From Streptomyces sp. HUAS YS2 (GTDB taxonomy: Bacteria > Actinomycetota > Actinomycetes > Streptomycetales > Streptomycetaceae), in NCBI RefSeq assembly GCF_033343995.1, contig NZ_CP137573.1, forward strand, positions 3,691,001 to 3,755,000: 64,000 nt of DNA, written 5' to 3'. Below, one piece after another: positions 45,862 to 55,001 of the stretch. Made by a program: the position numbers and the translations under genes. The notes beneath the pieces are model-generated. The model saw only the letters and a list, made by a program, of their open reading frames with translations. It was not told where the DNA came from and did not search any database. Every line of letters starts with the position of its first letter. Position 1 is the first letter of the stretch.

Positions 45862-46692
45862 TCAGATCAGGCCGTGCTCCCGCAGGTACTCCAGCTGCGC
45901 CCGTACCGACAGCTCCGCCGCCGGCCACAGCGAGCGGTCGACGTCCGCGTACACATGGGCCACCACCTCCGCCGCGGTGGTGTGGCCGTTCTCGACCGCC
46001 GTCTCCACCTGGGCGAGCCGGCCGGCCCGGTGCGCCAGATAGAACTCGACGGCCCCCTGCGCGTCCTCCAGGACCGGCCCGTGCCCCGGCAGGACCGTGT
46101 GCACACCGTCGTCGACGGTGAGGGAGCGCAGCCGGCGCAGCGAGTCGAGATACTCGCCGAGCCGGCCGTCCGGATGGGCCACTATCGTCGTGCCGCGCCC
46201 GAGGATCGTGTCCCCCGTCAGCACCGCCCGGTCGGCGGGCAGATGGAAGCTGAGCGAGTCCGAGGTGTGGCCCGGGGTGGGTACGACCCGGAGCTCAAGA
46301 CCGCCGAGCGTGATCACGTCGCCCGCGCCGAGGCCCTCGTCGCCCAGACGCAGGGCCGGGTCCAGTGCCCGTACGTGAGTCCGCGTCAGCTCCGCGAACC
46401 GGCCCGCTCCCTCCGCGTGGTCCGGATGGCCGTGCGTGAGCAGGGTGAGCGCGATCCGCTTGCCGAGCTCCTCGGCCGTACGGATCACCCGGCCCAGATG
46501 GGCCTCGTCCAGCGGACCCGGGTCGATCACGACCGCGAGGTCCGAGTCCGGCTCGGAGACGATCCAGGTGTTCGTCCCGTCCAGGGTCATCACGGACGGG
46601 TTCGGGGCCAGGACGTTGACCGCGCGGGCGGTCGCGGGCCCGGAGACCACGGCGTCCCGGGGTTGGCCCGGCAGGGCGGCCGCGTCCGTCAT
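45862..46692 (-). CDS. MBL-fold metallo-hydrolase
   Basis: A 276-aa metallo-beta-lactamase-fold protein. LTLLTHGHPDHAEGAGRF is the zinc motif HxHxDH, PTPGHTSDSLSFHLP gives the next His and VLTGDTILGRG the bridging Asp. VLPGHGPVLEDAQGAVEFYL resembles LACTB2-like hydrolases. Its ATG overlaps the Nudix gene stop (ATGA), so the two are co-translated. M. tuberculosis has a relative (Rv3677c) beside crp. Substrate unknown. Confidence 0.9.
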   Translation of the reverse strand: MTDAAALPGQPRDAVVSGPATARAVNVLAPNPSVMTLDGTNTWIVSEPDSDLAVVIDPGPLDEAHLGRVIRTAEELGKRIALTLLTHGHPDHAEGAGRFAELTRTHVRALDPALRLGDEGLGAGDVITLGGLELRVVPTPGHTSDSLSFHLPADRAVLTGDTILGRGTTIVAHPDGRLGEYLDSLRRLRSLTVDDGVHTVLPGHGPVLEDAQGAVEFYLAHRAGRLAQVETAVENGHTTAAEVVAHVYADVDRSLWPAAELSVRAQLEYLREHGLI

Positions 46693-47567
46693 GCCGTGCC
46701 TCCCGTCCCGCCGGCCGACGGGATGTGCTTCGTGAACTCGTCGTGTCCCGGCCAGCTCAGGATCAGCTCGTCCCCGTCCAGGCGCGCCTGCGCGAGCACC
46801 GGGGTCATGTCCTGGCCGGCCGCCGAGCCCAGTGCCTCGGCCGCCGTGCCGAAGCGCTCCAGGCCGCGCAGCGTCGAGATCGTCGGCGGCATCATCGTCA
46901 GCTCACCCCGGTCGTAACCGGCCGCCGCCTCCGCCGGGCGGATCCAGACCGTCCGGTCCGCCTCCGACGAGGTGTCACGGGTCCGCTGTCCGGCGGGCAG
47001 CGCGGCCACGAAGAACCAGGTGTCGTACCGCCGGGGCTCGAACTCGGGCGTGATCCAGCGCGCCCACGCCCCCAGCAGGTCCGAGCGCAGGACGAGTCCG
47101 CGCCGGTCGAGGAACTCGGCGAACGACAGCTCCCGGGCGATCAGCGCCTCACGGTCCCGCTCCCAGTCGGCGCCCGTGGTGTCGCCGACGACCGAGTTCT
47201 CGGTCTCGCCGGCGAGCAGCACTCCCGCCTCCTCGAACGTCTCGCGGACCGCGGCGCAGACGATGGCCTGCGCCTCCGCCTCGTCCTTGACGCCGAGCCC
47301 CTCCGCCCACTCCGCCAGGGACGGTCCGGCCCAGTGCACGGGGTGCTCGTCGCGCGGGTCGACCCCGCCGCCCGGGTAGGCGTACGCGCCGCCCGCGAAA
47401 GCCATGGAGGCGCGGCGGCGGAGCATGTGGACGCTGGGCCCGTCGGCCCCGTCCCGCAGCAGCAGGACGGTCGCGGCCCGTTTGGGGGCCGCTGGCTCCA
47501 GCTCCCCGGCGGCAAGGGCGCGGATGCGGTCGGGCCATTCCGGTGGGTACCACTGACCATTCGACAT
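46689..47567 (-). CDS. Nudix hydrolase
   Basis: A 292-aa Nudix-fold protein. It has the motif YAYPGGGVDPRDEHP and later AAVRETFEEAGVLLAG, which together give a Nudix box split by an insertion of about 35 residues. ATG at 47567 seems leaderless: TACCAT ends 7 bases before it and no ribosome site is present. It overlaps the MBL gene by 4 bases. Substrate unknown, perhaps a CoA or nucleotide derivative. Confidence 0.85.
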   Translation of the reverse strand: MSNGQWYPPEWPDRIRALAAGELEPAAPKRAATVLLLRDGADGPSVHMLRRRASMAFAGGAYAYPGGGVDPRDEHPVHWAGPSLAEWAEGLGVKDEAEAQAIVCAAVRETFEEAGVLLAGETENSVVGDTTGADWERDREALIARELSFAEFLDRRGLVLRSDLLGAWARWITPEFEPRRYDTWFFVAALPAGQRTRDTSSEADRTVWIRPAEAAAGYDRGELTMMPPTISTLRGLERFGTAAEALGSAAGQDMTPVLAQARLDGDELILSWPGHDEFTKHIPSAGGTGGTA

Positions 47568-47683
47568 GGGCGGATGGTATGCGCATCCATCGGGATGTTC
47601 GAGGGCCGATCTTGGGTGCGTGGCCGTACCGAGGCGCCGGCACCCGGGGCGGGCCGCAGGTTCGTACGGCCTCCGGCACACGC

Positions 47684-47723
47684 GTACGGCCCCGTGCGCG
47701 TCCTCACGCGCACGGGGCCGTAC
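47684..47723 (-). terminator. Terminator after the RidA operon
   Basis: Perfect 17-bp stem GTACGGCCCCGTGCGCG with its complement and loop TCCTCA, 25 bases past the RidA stop and upstream of the Nudix promoter. Confidence 0.85.
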
Positions 47724-47747
47724 TCGAACCTGCTGGACCGGTGACGG

Positions 47748-48224
47748 TCAGCCCTGCTCCAGCTCCACCTGGATCTCGACCTCGACCGGCGCGTCCAGCG
47801 GAAGCACCGCGACGCCCACGGCGCTGCGCGCGTGCACGCCCTTGTCGCCGAGCACCGCGCCGAGCAGCTCGCTGGCGCCGTTGAGGACGCCGGGCTGCCC
47901 GGTGAAGTCGGAGGCCGAGGCGACGAAGCCGACGACCTTCACGACGCGCTTGATCCGGTCCAGGTCACCGGCGACCGACTTCACGGCGGCCAGCGCGTTC
48001 AGCGCGCAGGTGCGCGCGAGCTGCTTGGCCTCCTCGGGGGTGACCTCCGCGCCGACCTTGCCGGTCACCGGGAGCTTGCCCTCCACCATCGGCAGCTGGC
48101 CCGCGGTGTAGATGTACGGCCCGGACTGCACGGCCGGCTGGTACGCGGCCAGCGGCGGCACGACCTCGGGCAGGGTCAGACCCAGCTCGGCGAGCTTCGC
48201 CTCGACGGCGCCGGCGCCGCTCAC
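47748..48224 (-). CDS. RidA/YjgF/YER057c family protein
   Basis: A 158-aa trimeric enamine/imine deaminase-like protein. It has QSGPYIYTAGQLP near residue 32, and the C-terminal VAVLPLDAPVEVEIQVELE. The family's catalytic Arg (R105 in E. coli RidA, context CR) is not obvious; the region is KGVHARSAVGVAVL, where Arg precedes Ser. Start is GTG at 48224, overlapping the small DUF4177 gene stop by 4 bases. Relatives include M. tuberculosis Rv3678c. Confidence 0.85.
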   Translation of the reverse strand: MSGAGAVEAKLAELGLTLPEVVPPLAAYQPAVQSGPYIYTAGQLPMVEGKLPVTGKVGAEVTPEEAKQLARTCALNALAAVKSVAGDLDRIKRVVKVVGFVASASDFTGQPGVLNGASELLGAVLGDKGVHARSAVGVAVLPLDAPVEVEIQVELEQG

Positions 48225-48382
48225 GCGGACCTCTCGCGCTTCAGGTAGGCCACGAGCTGCTCGGGGTTGTTCGGCCCGGGCACGACCTGGACGAGCTCCC
48301 AGCCGTCCTCGCCCCAGGTGTCCAGAATCTGCTTGGTCGCGTGCACGAGAAGGGGCACGGTCGCGTATTCCCACTTGGTCAT
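48221..48382 (-). CDS. DUF4177 small protein, 53 aa
   Basis: MTKWEYATVPLLVHATKQIL ... DGWELVQVVPGPNNPEQL, the WEY and GWELV motifs of DUF4177. Starts ATG at 48382 and its stop overlaps the RidA GTG. A conserved companion of RidA in Actinobacteria as far as remembered. Function unknown. Confidence 0.82.
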   Translation of the reverse strand: MTKWEYATVPLLVHATKQILDTWGEDGWELVQVVPGPNNPEQLVAYLKRERSA

Positions 48383-48454
48383 GGAGCCGACTGTAGCCGC
48401 TGCCACAGGCAGCCTCCTGCTTGGACGGCCCCGCCAGTGGTTAGGCTCGATGAC

Positions 48455-49417
48455 GTGAGCAGGCTCCAGGTCGTCAGCGGCAAGGGTGGTACCGGTAAGA
48501 CGACGGTAGCCGCCGCCCTCGCGCTCGCCCTCGCGACCGAGGGCAAGCGGACTCTCCTCGTGGAGGTCGAAGGAAGACAGGGCATCGCACAGGTCTTCGA
48601 GACGGAGGCCCTTCCCTACGAGGAACGCAAGATCGCCGTCGCGCCGGGCGGCGGAGAGGTGTTCGCGCTGGCCATCGACGCCGAGCGCGCGCTCCTCGAC
48701 TACCTCCAGATGTTCTACAAACTGGGCAGCGCCGGCCGCGCCCTCAAGAAGCTCGGCGCGATCGACTTCGCGACGACGATAGCGCCGGGGGTGCGGGACG
48801 TCCTGCTCACCGGCAAGGCGTGCGAGGCCGTCCGGCGGCGCGAGAAGCAGGGCGGGTTCACGTACGACTACGTCGTGATGGACGCGCCCCCGACCGGCCG
48901 CATCACCCGCTTCCTCAACGTCAACGACGAGGTCGCGGGCCTGGCCAGGATCGGCCCGATACACAACCAGGCGCAGGCGGTGATGCGCTTCCTCAAGTCG
49001 CCCGACACGGCAGTGCACCTGGTGACCCTGCTCGAGGAGATGCCGGTCCAGGAGACCGCCGACGGCATCGCCGAACTCCGGGACGCCGAACTGCCGGTGG
49101 GCGCGGTCATCGTGAACATGGTCCGGCCGCACGTCCTGGACGAGGACGCGGTACGGGCCGCGGCCGGCGACCACCGCGCGGGGATCGCGAAGACCCTGGC
49201 GTCCGTCGGCGTCGCCGGCGGCACGCGCCTGGTCGACCCGCTCCTGGAGCAGGCGGCGGAGCACGCGCAGCGGGTCGCCCTGGAGCGCGAGCAGCGCGCC
49301 GTGCTGGCGGGCCTCGACGTGCCGGCGTACGAACTGCCCTTCCTCGGGGAGGGCGCGGACATCGCCGGTCTCTACCGGCTGGCGAAGGAACTGCGGAAGC
49401 TGGGGGTCGGCGCGTGA
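48455..49417 (+). CDS. ArsA/Get3-like ATPase, first of a pair
   Basis: A 320-aa P-loop ATPase starting VSRLQVVSGKGGTGKTTVAA (deviant Walker A at residues 9-16). Switch II is VVMDAPPTGRI. It is short for ArsA and lacks the Cys metalloid site. TAGGCT (48442-48447) lies 7 bases before the GTG, so the mRNA is probably leaderless. It pairs with the following gene. The mycobacterial pair Rv3679/Rv3680 is reported to protect against toxic metabolites. Confidence 0.88.
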   Translation: MSRLQVVSGKGGTGKTTVAAALALALATEGKRTLLVEVEGRQGIAQVFETEALPYEERKIAVAPGGGEVFALAIDAERALLDYLQMFYKLGSAGRALKKLGAIDFATTIAPGVRDVLLTGKACEAVRRREKQGGFTYDYVVMDAPPTGRITRFLNVNDEVAGLARIGPIHNQAQAVMRFLKSPDTAVHLVTLLEEMPVQETADGIAELRDAELPVGAVIVNMVRPHVLDEDAVRAAAGDHRAGIAKTLASVGVAGGTRLVDPLLEQAAEHAQRVALEREQRAVLAGLDVPAYELPFLGEGADIAGLYRLAKELRKLGVGA

Positions 49418-50745
49418 CGGAGCGGGACACTGCGGCGAACGAGGGGGCGGAGACGGGGTTCGGGACCGGGGCGTCACAGGGCATCGACTCCGTGCCGGTC
49501 CTCGCCCTCGACCCGATCCTCGACGACCCGGGCACCCGGATCATCGTCTGCTGCGGCGCCGGCGGCGTCGGCAAGACGACCACGGCGGCGGCCCTCGGCG
49601 TGCGCGCGGCCGAACGGGGGCGGCGGGTCGTCGTCCTCACGATCGACCCGGCGCGGCGGCTGGCCCAGTCGATGGGCATCGACTCCCTCGACAACGTCCC
49701 CCGCAGGGTGGAGGGCATCAAGGGGTCGAACGGCGGTGAACTGCACGCCATGATGCTCGACATGAAGCGGACCTTCGACGAGATCGTCGAGGCGCACGCG
49801 GATTCCGAGCGGGCGCGGGCGATCCTGGAGAACCCCTTCTACCAGTCCCTGTCGGCGGGTTTCGCCGGCACACAGGAGTACATGGCGATGGAGAAGCTCG
49901 GGCAGCTCCGCGCCAAGGACGAGTGGGACCTGATCGTCGTCGACACTCCCCCGTCCCGTTCGGCCCTCGACTTCCTGGACGCGCCGAAGCGGCTCGGGTC
50001 CTTCCTGGACGGGAAGTTCATCAAGCTGCTGATGGCGCCTGCGAAGGTGGGCGGCCGGGCGGGGATGAAGTTCCTGAACGTCGGCATGTCGATGATGACG
50101 GGGTCTCTGGGGAAGCTGCTCGGCGGGCAGTTCCTCAAGGACGTGCAGACCTTCGTCGCCGCGATGGACACGATGTTCGGCGGCTTCCGGACCCGCGCCG
50201 ACGCCACGTACAAGCTGCTCCAGGCGCCCGGCACGGCGTTCCTCGTGGTCGCCACGCCGGAGCGGGACGCACTGCGCGAAGCCGCGTACTTCGTGGAGCG
50301 GCTGGCCGCGGAGCACATGCCCCTGGCGGGCCTGATCCTCAACCGGGTGCACGGCAGCGGGGCCGCGCGGCTCTCCGCCGAGCGCGCACGGGCGGCCGCG
50401 GAAAATCTTGGTGAGGGCCGCATTGTGGATCAGGAGGCCGGGAAGACTGGTGTTCGTGGCCCCGGGGCCGCCTCTCCCGAGCCGTCCGAATCCCCCCTCG
50501 ACGGCGGCGACACGGACACGAAGAACCGGCCCGATCTCGAGCAGTTGACCGCGGGGTTGCTCCGGCTGCACGCCGAGCGGATGCAGGTGATCGCGCGTGA
50601 ACAGCGCACGCGGGACCGCTTCACCGCGCTGCACCCCGAGGTGGCGGTGACCGAAGTGGCCGCCCTGCCCGGTGACGTGCACGACCTCGCCGGCCTCCGG
50701 GCCATCGGCGACCGGCTCGCGACCGGAAGCCCGTCCCCGGTGTGA
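49414..50745 (+). CDS. ArsA/Get3-like ATPase, second of a pair
   Basis: A 443-aa ATPase. After a 40-residue flexible start, CCGAGGVGKTTTAAALG gives Walker A. TIDPARRLAQSMG and LIVVDTPPSRSALDFLD follow. A low-complexity insert (PGAASPEPSESPLDGGDTD, residues 350-370) splits the C-terminal half. It starts by a GTGA overlap with the first ATPase gene. The two probably form a hetero-oligomer like Rv3679/Rv3680 (inference). The next gene on the other strand is wblA, as whiB4 follows in mycobacteria. Confidence 0.88.
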   Translation: MTERDTAANEGAETGFGTGASQGIDSVPVLALDPILDDPGTRIIVCCGAGGVGKTTTAAALGVRAAERGRRVVVLTIDPARRLAQSMGIDSLDNVPRRVEGIKGSNGGELHAMMLDMKRTFDEIVEAHADSERARAILENPFYQSLSAGFAGTQEYMAMEKLGQLRAKDEWDLIVVDTPPSRSALDFLDAPKRLGSFLDGKFIKLLMAPAKVGGRAGMKFLNVGMSMMTGSLGKLLGGQFLKDVQTFVAAMDTMFGGFRTRADATYKLLQAPGTAFLVVATPERDALREAAYFVERLAAEHMPLAGLILNRVHGSGAARLSAERARAAAENLGEGRIVDQEAGKTGVRGPGAASPEPSESPLDGGDTDTKNRPDLEQLTAGLLRLHAERMQVIAREQRTRDRFTALHPEVAVTEVAALPGDVHDLAGLRAIGDRLATGSPSPV

Positions 50746-50834
50746 GCTGTGACGTGTCGGACCTGACCATGAGGTGTCCGACCTGAGCCGTGGCGTGTCG
50801 GCCTGGGCCGTGCTGTGACGACCTGCGTGTGGGC

Positions 50835-51179
50835 CTAGCCCACCGCGGCGTACTCCTCGTACGTCTCGTCGTCGTTCATCGCGACGGGCAGCAGGCCCGC
50901 ACCGCGCTCGTACTCGGTCCGCGCGGTCTCCAGGAGCCGGCGCCACGAGGTGACGGTCGGCCTCCGGCGCAGCAGCGCACGGCGCTCGCGCTCCGTCATT
51001 CCGCCCCACACGCCGAACTCGACGCGGTTGTCCAGCGCGTCGGCCAGGCATTCGGTCCGCACCGGGCATCCGGTGCACACCGCCTTCGCCCTGTTCTGCG
51101 CCGCTCCCTGAACAAACAGTTCATCCGGATCGGTAGTGCGGCAGGCCGCCTGCGCACTCCAGTCAGCTACCCAGCCCAT
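50835..51179 (-). CDS. wblA: WhiB-like iron-sulfur regulator WblA
   Basis: A 114-aa [4Fe-4S] regulator. Cys 13, 35, 38 and 44 give the C-X21-C-X2-C-X5-C cluster motif (AVCTGCPVRTECL). The G-VWGG turn (EFGVWGGMTERERRALLRR) and the basic C-terminus follow. WblA controls aerial hyphae maturation and antibiotic production in Streptomyces. It is the counterpart of mycobacterial WhiB4. ATG at 51179 (MGWVADWSAQ) has GGGAGAGGA before it; a longer start is rejected. Confidence 0.94.
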   Translation of the reverse strand: MGWVADWSAQAACRTTDPDELFVQGAAQNRAKAVCTGCPVRTECLADALDNRVEFGVWGGMTERERRALLRRRPTVTSWRRLLETARTEYERGAGLLPVAMNDDETYEEYAAVG

Positions 51180-51586
51180 ACCGGCGCCGTCCTCTCCCGA
51201 ATCGAGGCTCCCCCACGGCGGTAGCGGCATATTCACCGCTGCCAGTTGAGGACGTTACGGAAGGTGGGCACAGCGCAACACCCCCTTCGGGCCCAATCTT
51301 GAATGGCCCGAACGGACTATGCGTACGCGGCAGATCACCCAGGGGAGTGAGCCGAGGACATAAGGGAATTCCCCGGTGAATTCTGGGCAAAAAACCCGGG
51401 CCGTACTGGGCAGGGAATGACACATCCGGCGGAATCGGGCACGACGTCCCACGTTTCGGGGTCATGGGTCGTCACGCCGAATTCATGACGGGGTCTTGAT
51501 GCAGAACCACACAGCTGTGACAGTTGAGAGCAGCTTAGGCCAAGGCATATACGTGTGTCCGGCGAATGAGAACGTAGGCTGCCCCC
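51180..51586. other. Long intergenic region between wblA and ponA-like gene
   Basis: 407 bases between divergent genes. It is lower in GC toward 51360-51560 and probably holds a long wblA leader and regulatory sites. TAGGCT at 51575-51580 is a -10 hexamer for a leaderless PBP gene. No ORF or strong hairpin is supported. Confidence 0.5.
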
Positions 51587-53812
51587 ATGGCAAAGAAGCG
51601 CTCGGGCGGTGGTCTGACCGGGACCCAGCAGGCCGCCAAGTTCCTCGGTGTCAGTGTGCTCGCCGGAGCGGTGCTGGCGGGAATCGCCCTGCCCGCCGCC
51701 GGGGCACTGGGACTCGCGGCGAAGGGAACCGTCGAGGGATTCGACGAGATCCCCGCGAATCTGAAGACGCCCCCGCTCAGTCAGCGCACCACGATCCTCA
51801 ATGCCGACGGCGGCCGTATCGCCACGGTCTACTCCCGTGACCGCACGGTCGTGCCGCTGGAGAAGATCTCCCCGTACATGCAGAAGGCGATCGTCGCGAT
51901 CGAGGACTCGCGCTTCTACGAGCACGGTGCGATCGACCTCAAGGGCGTGCTGCGCGCGATCAACCGGAACGCGCAGTCCGGCGGGGTCGCCCAGGGCGCG
52001 TCGACGCTCACCCAGCAGTACGTGAAGAACGTCTTCGTCGAGGAGGCCGGCGACGACCCCGACAAGGTCGCCCAGGCCACCCAGCAGACCATCGGCCGCA
52101 AGGTGCGCGAGCTCAAGTACGCGATCCAGGTCGAAGAGGAGCTGGGGAAGAAGAAGATCCTGGAGAACTACCTCAACATCACGTTCTTCGGGCAGCAGGC
52201 CTACGGCATCGAGTCGGCCTCGCAGCGCTACTTCTCCAAGCACGCCAAGGACCTGGACGTGGAGGAGGCGGCGATGCTCGCGGGCATCGTGCAGTCCCCC
52301 AGCCGGTACGACCCGGTGAACGACGCGCAGGAGGCCGTCAAGCGCCGCAACGTCGTGCTCCAGCGCATGGCGGACCTCAAGGACATCAGCCAGGCGGAGG
52401 CGGACCGGGCGAAGGCCAGCCCGCTGAAGCTGAAGGTGAGCAAGCCGAAGAACGGCTGCATCACCGCCGCCAGCGGCGCCGGCTTCTTCTGCGACTACGT
52501 CAAGCAGGTCTTCCTGTCCGACCCGGTCTTCGGCAAGACCCGCGAGGACCGGGCCAAGATCTGGAACCAGGGCGGTCTGACCATCCGGACCACTCTGAGC
52601 TCCCAGGCCCAGGAGGCGGCGCAGCAGTCGCTCAAGGACCACGTGAACCAGGACGACAAGGTCGCCGCCGCGGTGACCATGGTCGAGCCCGGCACCGGCA
52701 AGATCCTGGCGATGGGCCAGTCCAAGCCGTACGGCTTCGGCGAGCACGAGACCACGATCAACTACTCGGTGAACAAGAAGCAGGGCGGCTCGAACTTCGG
52801 CTTCCCGGTCGGTTCGACCTTCAAGCCGTTCCTCGCCGCGGCCGCCATCGAGCAGGGCCGACCGCCGACGCAGGTCTACTCGGCGCCGTACGAGATGCCG
52901 TACCCGGCCTCGATCCCCACCTGCTCCGGTTCCCCGTGGGTGAACGACGGCGGCTACAAGCTGGAGAACGAGAACGAGACGGAGGTCGGTCCGTACGCGC
53001 TGAAGGAGGCGATGGAGAAGTCGGTCAACACCTACTTCGTGCAGATGATCCAGGACATCGGGCTCTGCCCGGTGGTCGACATCACCGACAAGCTGGGCGT
53101 CGTGCAGGGCAACGGCACGAAGCTGCCGGTGTCGCCCTCGGCGCTGACCCTGGGCTCGACCGGTATCTCGCCGCTGACGATGGCGACGGCGTACGCGACC
53201 TTCGCCAACCGGGGCACGTACTGCACGCCGACCGCGATCCAGGCGATCAAGACCGCGGACGGCAAGCGGCTCGACGTGCCGAAGTCCGAGTGCAGCAAGG
53301 CGATGACCGAGCGCACCGCGGACACGATCAACGAGCTGCTGCGCGGTGTGGTCGACTCCGGTACGGGCCAGCAGGCCGGTCTGAGCGGCCGTGACAACGC
53401 GGGCAAGACGGGTACCACGGACGAGCGGAAGAACGCCTGGTTCGTCGGCTACACGCCGAACCTGTCGGGCGCGGTGTGGGTCGGCAGCGCCAGCCAGCAG
53501 GTCTCGATGGAGCAGATCACGATCGGCGGCGTCTACCACGACAAGGTCTTCGGTGGCCGGGTCCCGGGTCCGATCTGGAAGGACGCGATGACGGGCGCGC
53601 TGGACGGTCTGCCGGCGGGACAGTTCGTCCGCGTCAACATCCCGGACGCGCAGAAGGACCCGAAGGACAAGGGCCGTGACCGGCGGCGCCCGGGCGGCGA
53701 CAACAAGCCGGGCGACGACGGCGACATCTTCCCGGACATCACCTTCCCGCCGGACCTCATCGGCGGCGGCACCCACCGCGGCCAGGGAGGCAACGGCGGC
53801 GGAGGCCGGTGA
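51587..53812 (+). CDS. Class A penicillin-binding protein (PonA2-like)
   Basis: A 741-aa bifunctional peptidoglycan synthase. One membrane helix at about residues 18-48. The GT51 transglycosylase has VAIEDSRFYEHGAID (about 103) and GASTLTQQYVKN. The transpeptidase has SxxK in GSTFKPF (about 408), SxN in KSVNTYF, and KTG in NAGKTGTTDE (about 605). The C-terminal 60 residues are Gly/Asp-rich and disordered. ATG at 51587 is probably leaderless (TAGGCT 6 bases earlier). It is next to wblA, like ponA2 next to whiB4 in mycobacteria. Confidence 0.94.
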   Translation: MAKKRSGGGLTGTQQAAKFLGVSVLAGAVLAGIALPAAGALGLAAKGTVEGFDEIPANLKTPPLSQRTTILNADGGRIATVYSRDRTVVPLEKISPYMQKAIVAIEDSRFYEHGAIDLKGVLRAINRNAQSGGVAQGASTLTQQYVKNVFVEEAGDDPDKVAQATQQTIGRKVRELKYAIQVEEELGKKKILENYLNITFFGQQAYGIESASQRYFSKHAKDLDVEEAAMLAGIVQSPSRYDPVNDAQEAVKRRNVVLQRMADLKDISQAEADRAKASPLKLKVSKPKNGCITAASGAGFFCDYVKQVFLSDPVFGKTREDRAKIWNQGGLTIRTTLSSQAQEAAQQSLKDHVNQDDKVAAAVTMVEPGTGKILAMGQSKPYGFGEHETTINYSVNKKQGGSNFGFPVGSTFKPFLAAAAIEQGRPPTQVYSAPYEMPYPASIPTCSGSPWVNDGGYKLENENETEVGPYALKEAMEKSVNTYFVQMIQDIGLCPVVDITDKLGVVQGNGTKLPVSPSALTLGSTGISPLTMATAYATFANRGTYCTPTAIQAIKTADGKRLDVPKSECSKAMTERTADTINELLRGVVDSGTGQQAGLSGRDNAGKTGTTDERKNAWFVGYTPNLSGAVWVGSASQQVSMEQITIGGVYHDKVFGGRVPGPIWKDAMTGALDGLPAGQFVRVNIPDAQKDPKDKGRDRRRPGGDNKPGDDGDIFPDITFPPDLIGGGTHRGQGGNGGGGR

Positions 53813-53831
53813 CGCGGCACGGCTGACATGA

Positions 53832-53867
53832 AGACGGGGCGTCCCTCTCAGGAGGGACGCCCCGTCT
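53832..53867 (+). terminator. Terminator after the PBP gene
   Basis: 16-bp stem starting AGACGGGGCGTCCCTC with loop TCAG, 20 bases past the stop; the 3' arm ends GTCT followed by CTG. Confidence 0.85.
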
Positions 53868-53939
53868 CTGCATCAGCCGTACGGCCGAGCGGCCTTGGTA
53901 CGGCGCGGCGTGCGGCTGCCGTGCGGCCGTCGCGTCGGC

Positions 53940-54404
53940 TCAGCCGGCCAGCAGCTTCTTCACCGTGGCGGCGACCCGGCCGCCCTCCGCCCGCCCCGCG
54001 ACCTTCGGGTTCACGATCTTCATGACCGCGCCCATCGCGCGCGGGCCCTCGGCCCCGGCGCCCTTGGCCTCGGCGACCGCCGCCGCCACGATCTGCTCCA
54101 GCTCGTCGTCGCTCAGCTGCTGCGGAAGGTACGCGTCGAGAACGACGCCCTCCGCCTTCTCGCGCTCGGCCTGCTCCGTGCGACCGCCCTGCGCGAAGGC
54201 CTCCGCGGCCTCGCGGCGCTTCTTCGCCTCCTTGGCGATGACCTTCTGCACCTCGTCGTCGGAGAGATCGCGCTTGGTGGTACCCGCGACCTCCTCCTTC
54301 TGGACGGCGGCGAGCGTCAGTCGGAGCGTGGACGAACGCAGCTCGTCACGCGCCTTGATCGCGGTGTTGAGGTCTTCCTGCAGCTTGGACTTGAGCGTGG
54401 TCAT
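53940..54404 (-). CDS. GatB/YqeY domain protein
   Basis: A 154-aa helical protein of the YqeY family: MTTLKSKLQEDLNTAIKARD, then LRLTLAAVQKEEV, DDEVQKVIAKEAKKRREAAE, and the C-terminal GAVMKIVNPKVAGRAEGGRV. This is the domain shared with the tRNA-binding tail of GatB. Its free-standing role is unknown. ATG at 54404. The convergent PBP gene is closed off by a terminator. Confidence 0.92.
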   Translation of the reverse strand: MTTLKSKLQEDLNTAIKARDELRSSTLRLTLAAVQKEEVAGTTKRDLSDDEVQKVIAKEAKKRREAAEAFAQGGRTEQAEREKAEGVVLDAYLPQQLSDDELEQIVAAAVAEAKGAGAEGPRAMGAVMKIVNPKVAGRAEGGRVAATVKKLLAG

Positions 54405-54436
54405 GGCTTCTTCTTAGTCCCTTCCTCTGGACCCGG

Positions 54437-54925
54437 TCAAAGCGCTTTCGGTGTGGCCGACGGGTCGAGGGCGGCCACCGGGCGCTCGAAGAACGTCTCC
54501 AGGGACACCGTCGCCTGCGTACCGCGCACGCCCTCGATCGCGTACAACCGGCGGAGCACGTCCTGCAGTTGTTCGGTCGTCGCGGTGCGCACCTTGACCA
54601 GGACCGACGCGCTGCCTGCGATGACGTGCGCCTCCACGATCTCCGGGATGGCCGCGAAGGCGTCCGCCGAGTCGCCCATCCAGGCGGAGGACTCGACCAT
54701 CACGAACGCCAGCACCCCCTGCCCGAGCGCCGCCGGGTCCACGTCGACGGTCGTGCGCCGGATGACCCCGCGTTCGCGCAGCTTCCGTACCCGCTCGTGG
54801 GCGGCGCCGGCGGACAGGCCGACCTCCTTGCCGAGCGCCGCGTATGCCGTGGTCGCGTCCCGCTGGAGCGCCGCGATCAGTCTGCGGTCGGTCTCGTCGA
54901 TGTCCGTCGTCACATCCTTGGCCAT
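54437..54925 (-). CDS. Lrp/AsnC family transcription regulator
   Basis: A 162-aa regulator. The HTH is DETDRRLIAALQRDATTAYA ... LGKEVGLSAGAAHERVRKLR, followed by the RAM ligand domain (VMVESSAWMGDS, VIAGSASVLVKV). ATG at 54925 is probably leaderless because TACGGT ends 6 bases before it. It is divergent from the SMP-30 gene (76 bases apart), which it may control. Confidence 0.9.
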   Translation of the reverse strand: MAKDVTTDIDETDRRLIAALQRDATTAYAALGKEVGLSAGAAHERVRKLRERGVIRRTTVDVDPAALGQGVLAFVMVESSAWMGDSADAFAAIPEIVEAHVIAGSASVLVKVRTATTEQLQDVLRRLYAIEGVRGTQATVSLETFFERPVAALDPSATPKAL

Positions 54926-55001
54926 GGCACAACCGTATCCGCTTCTGCCATAGTCGACCTCGACAGAATCACATTCGGCGAACAAGCCATGGGGGATGAC
55001 G

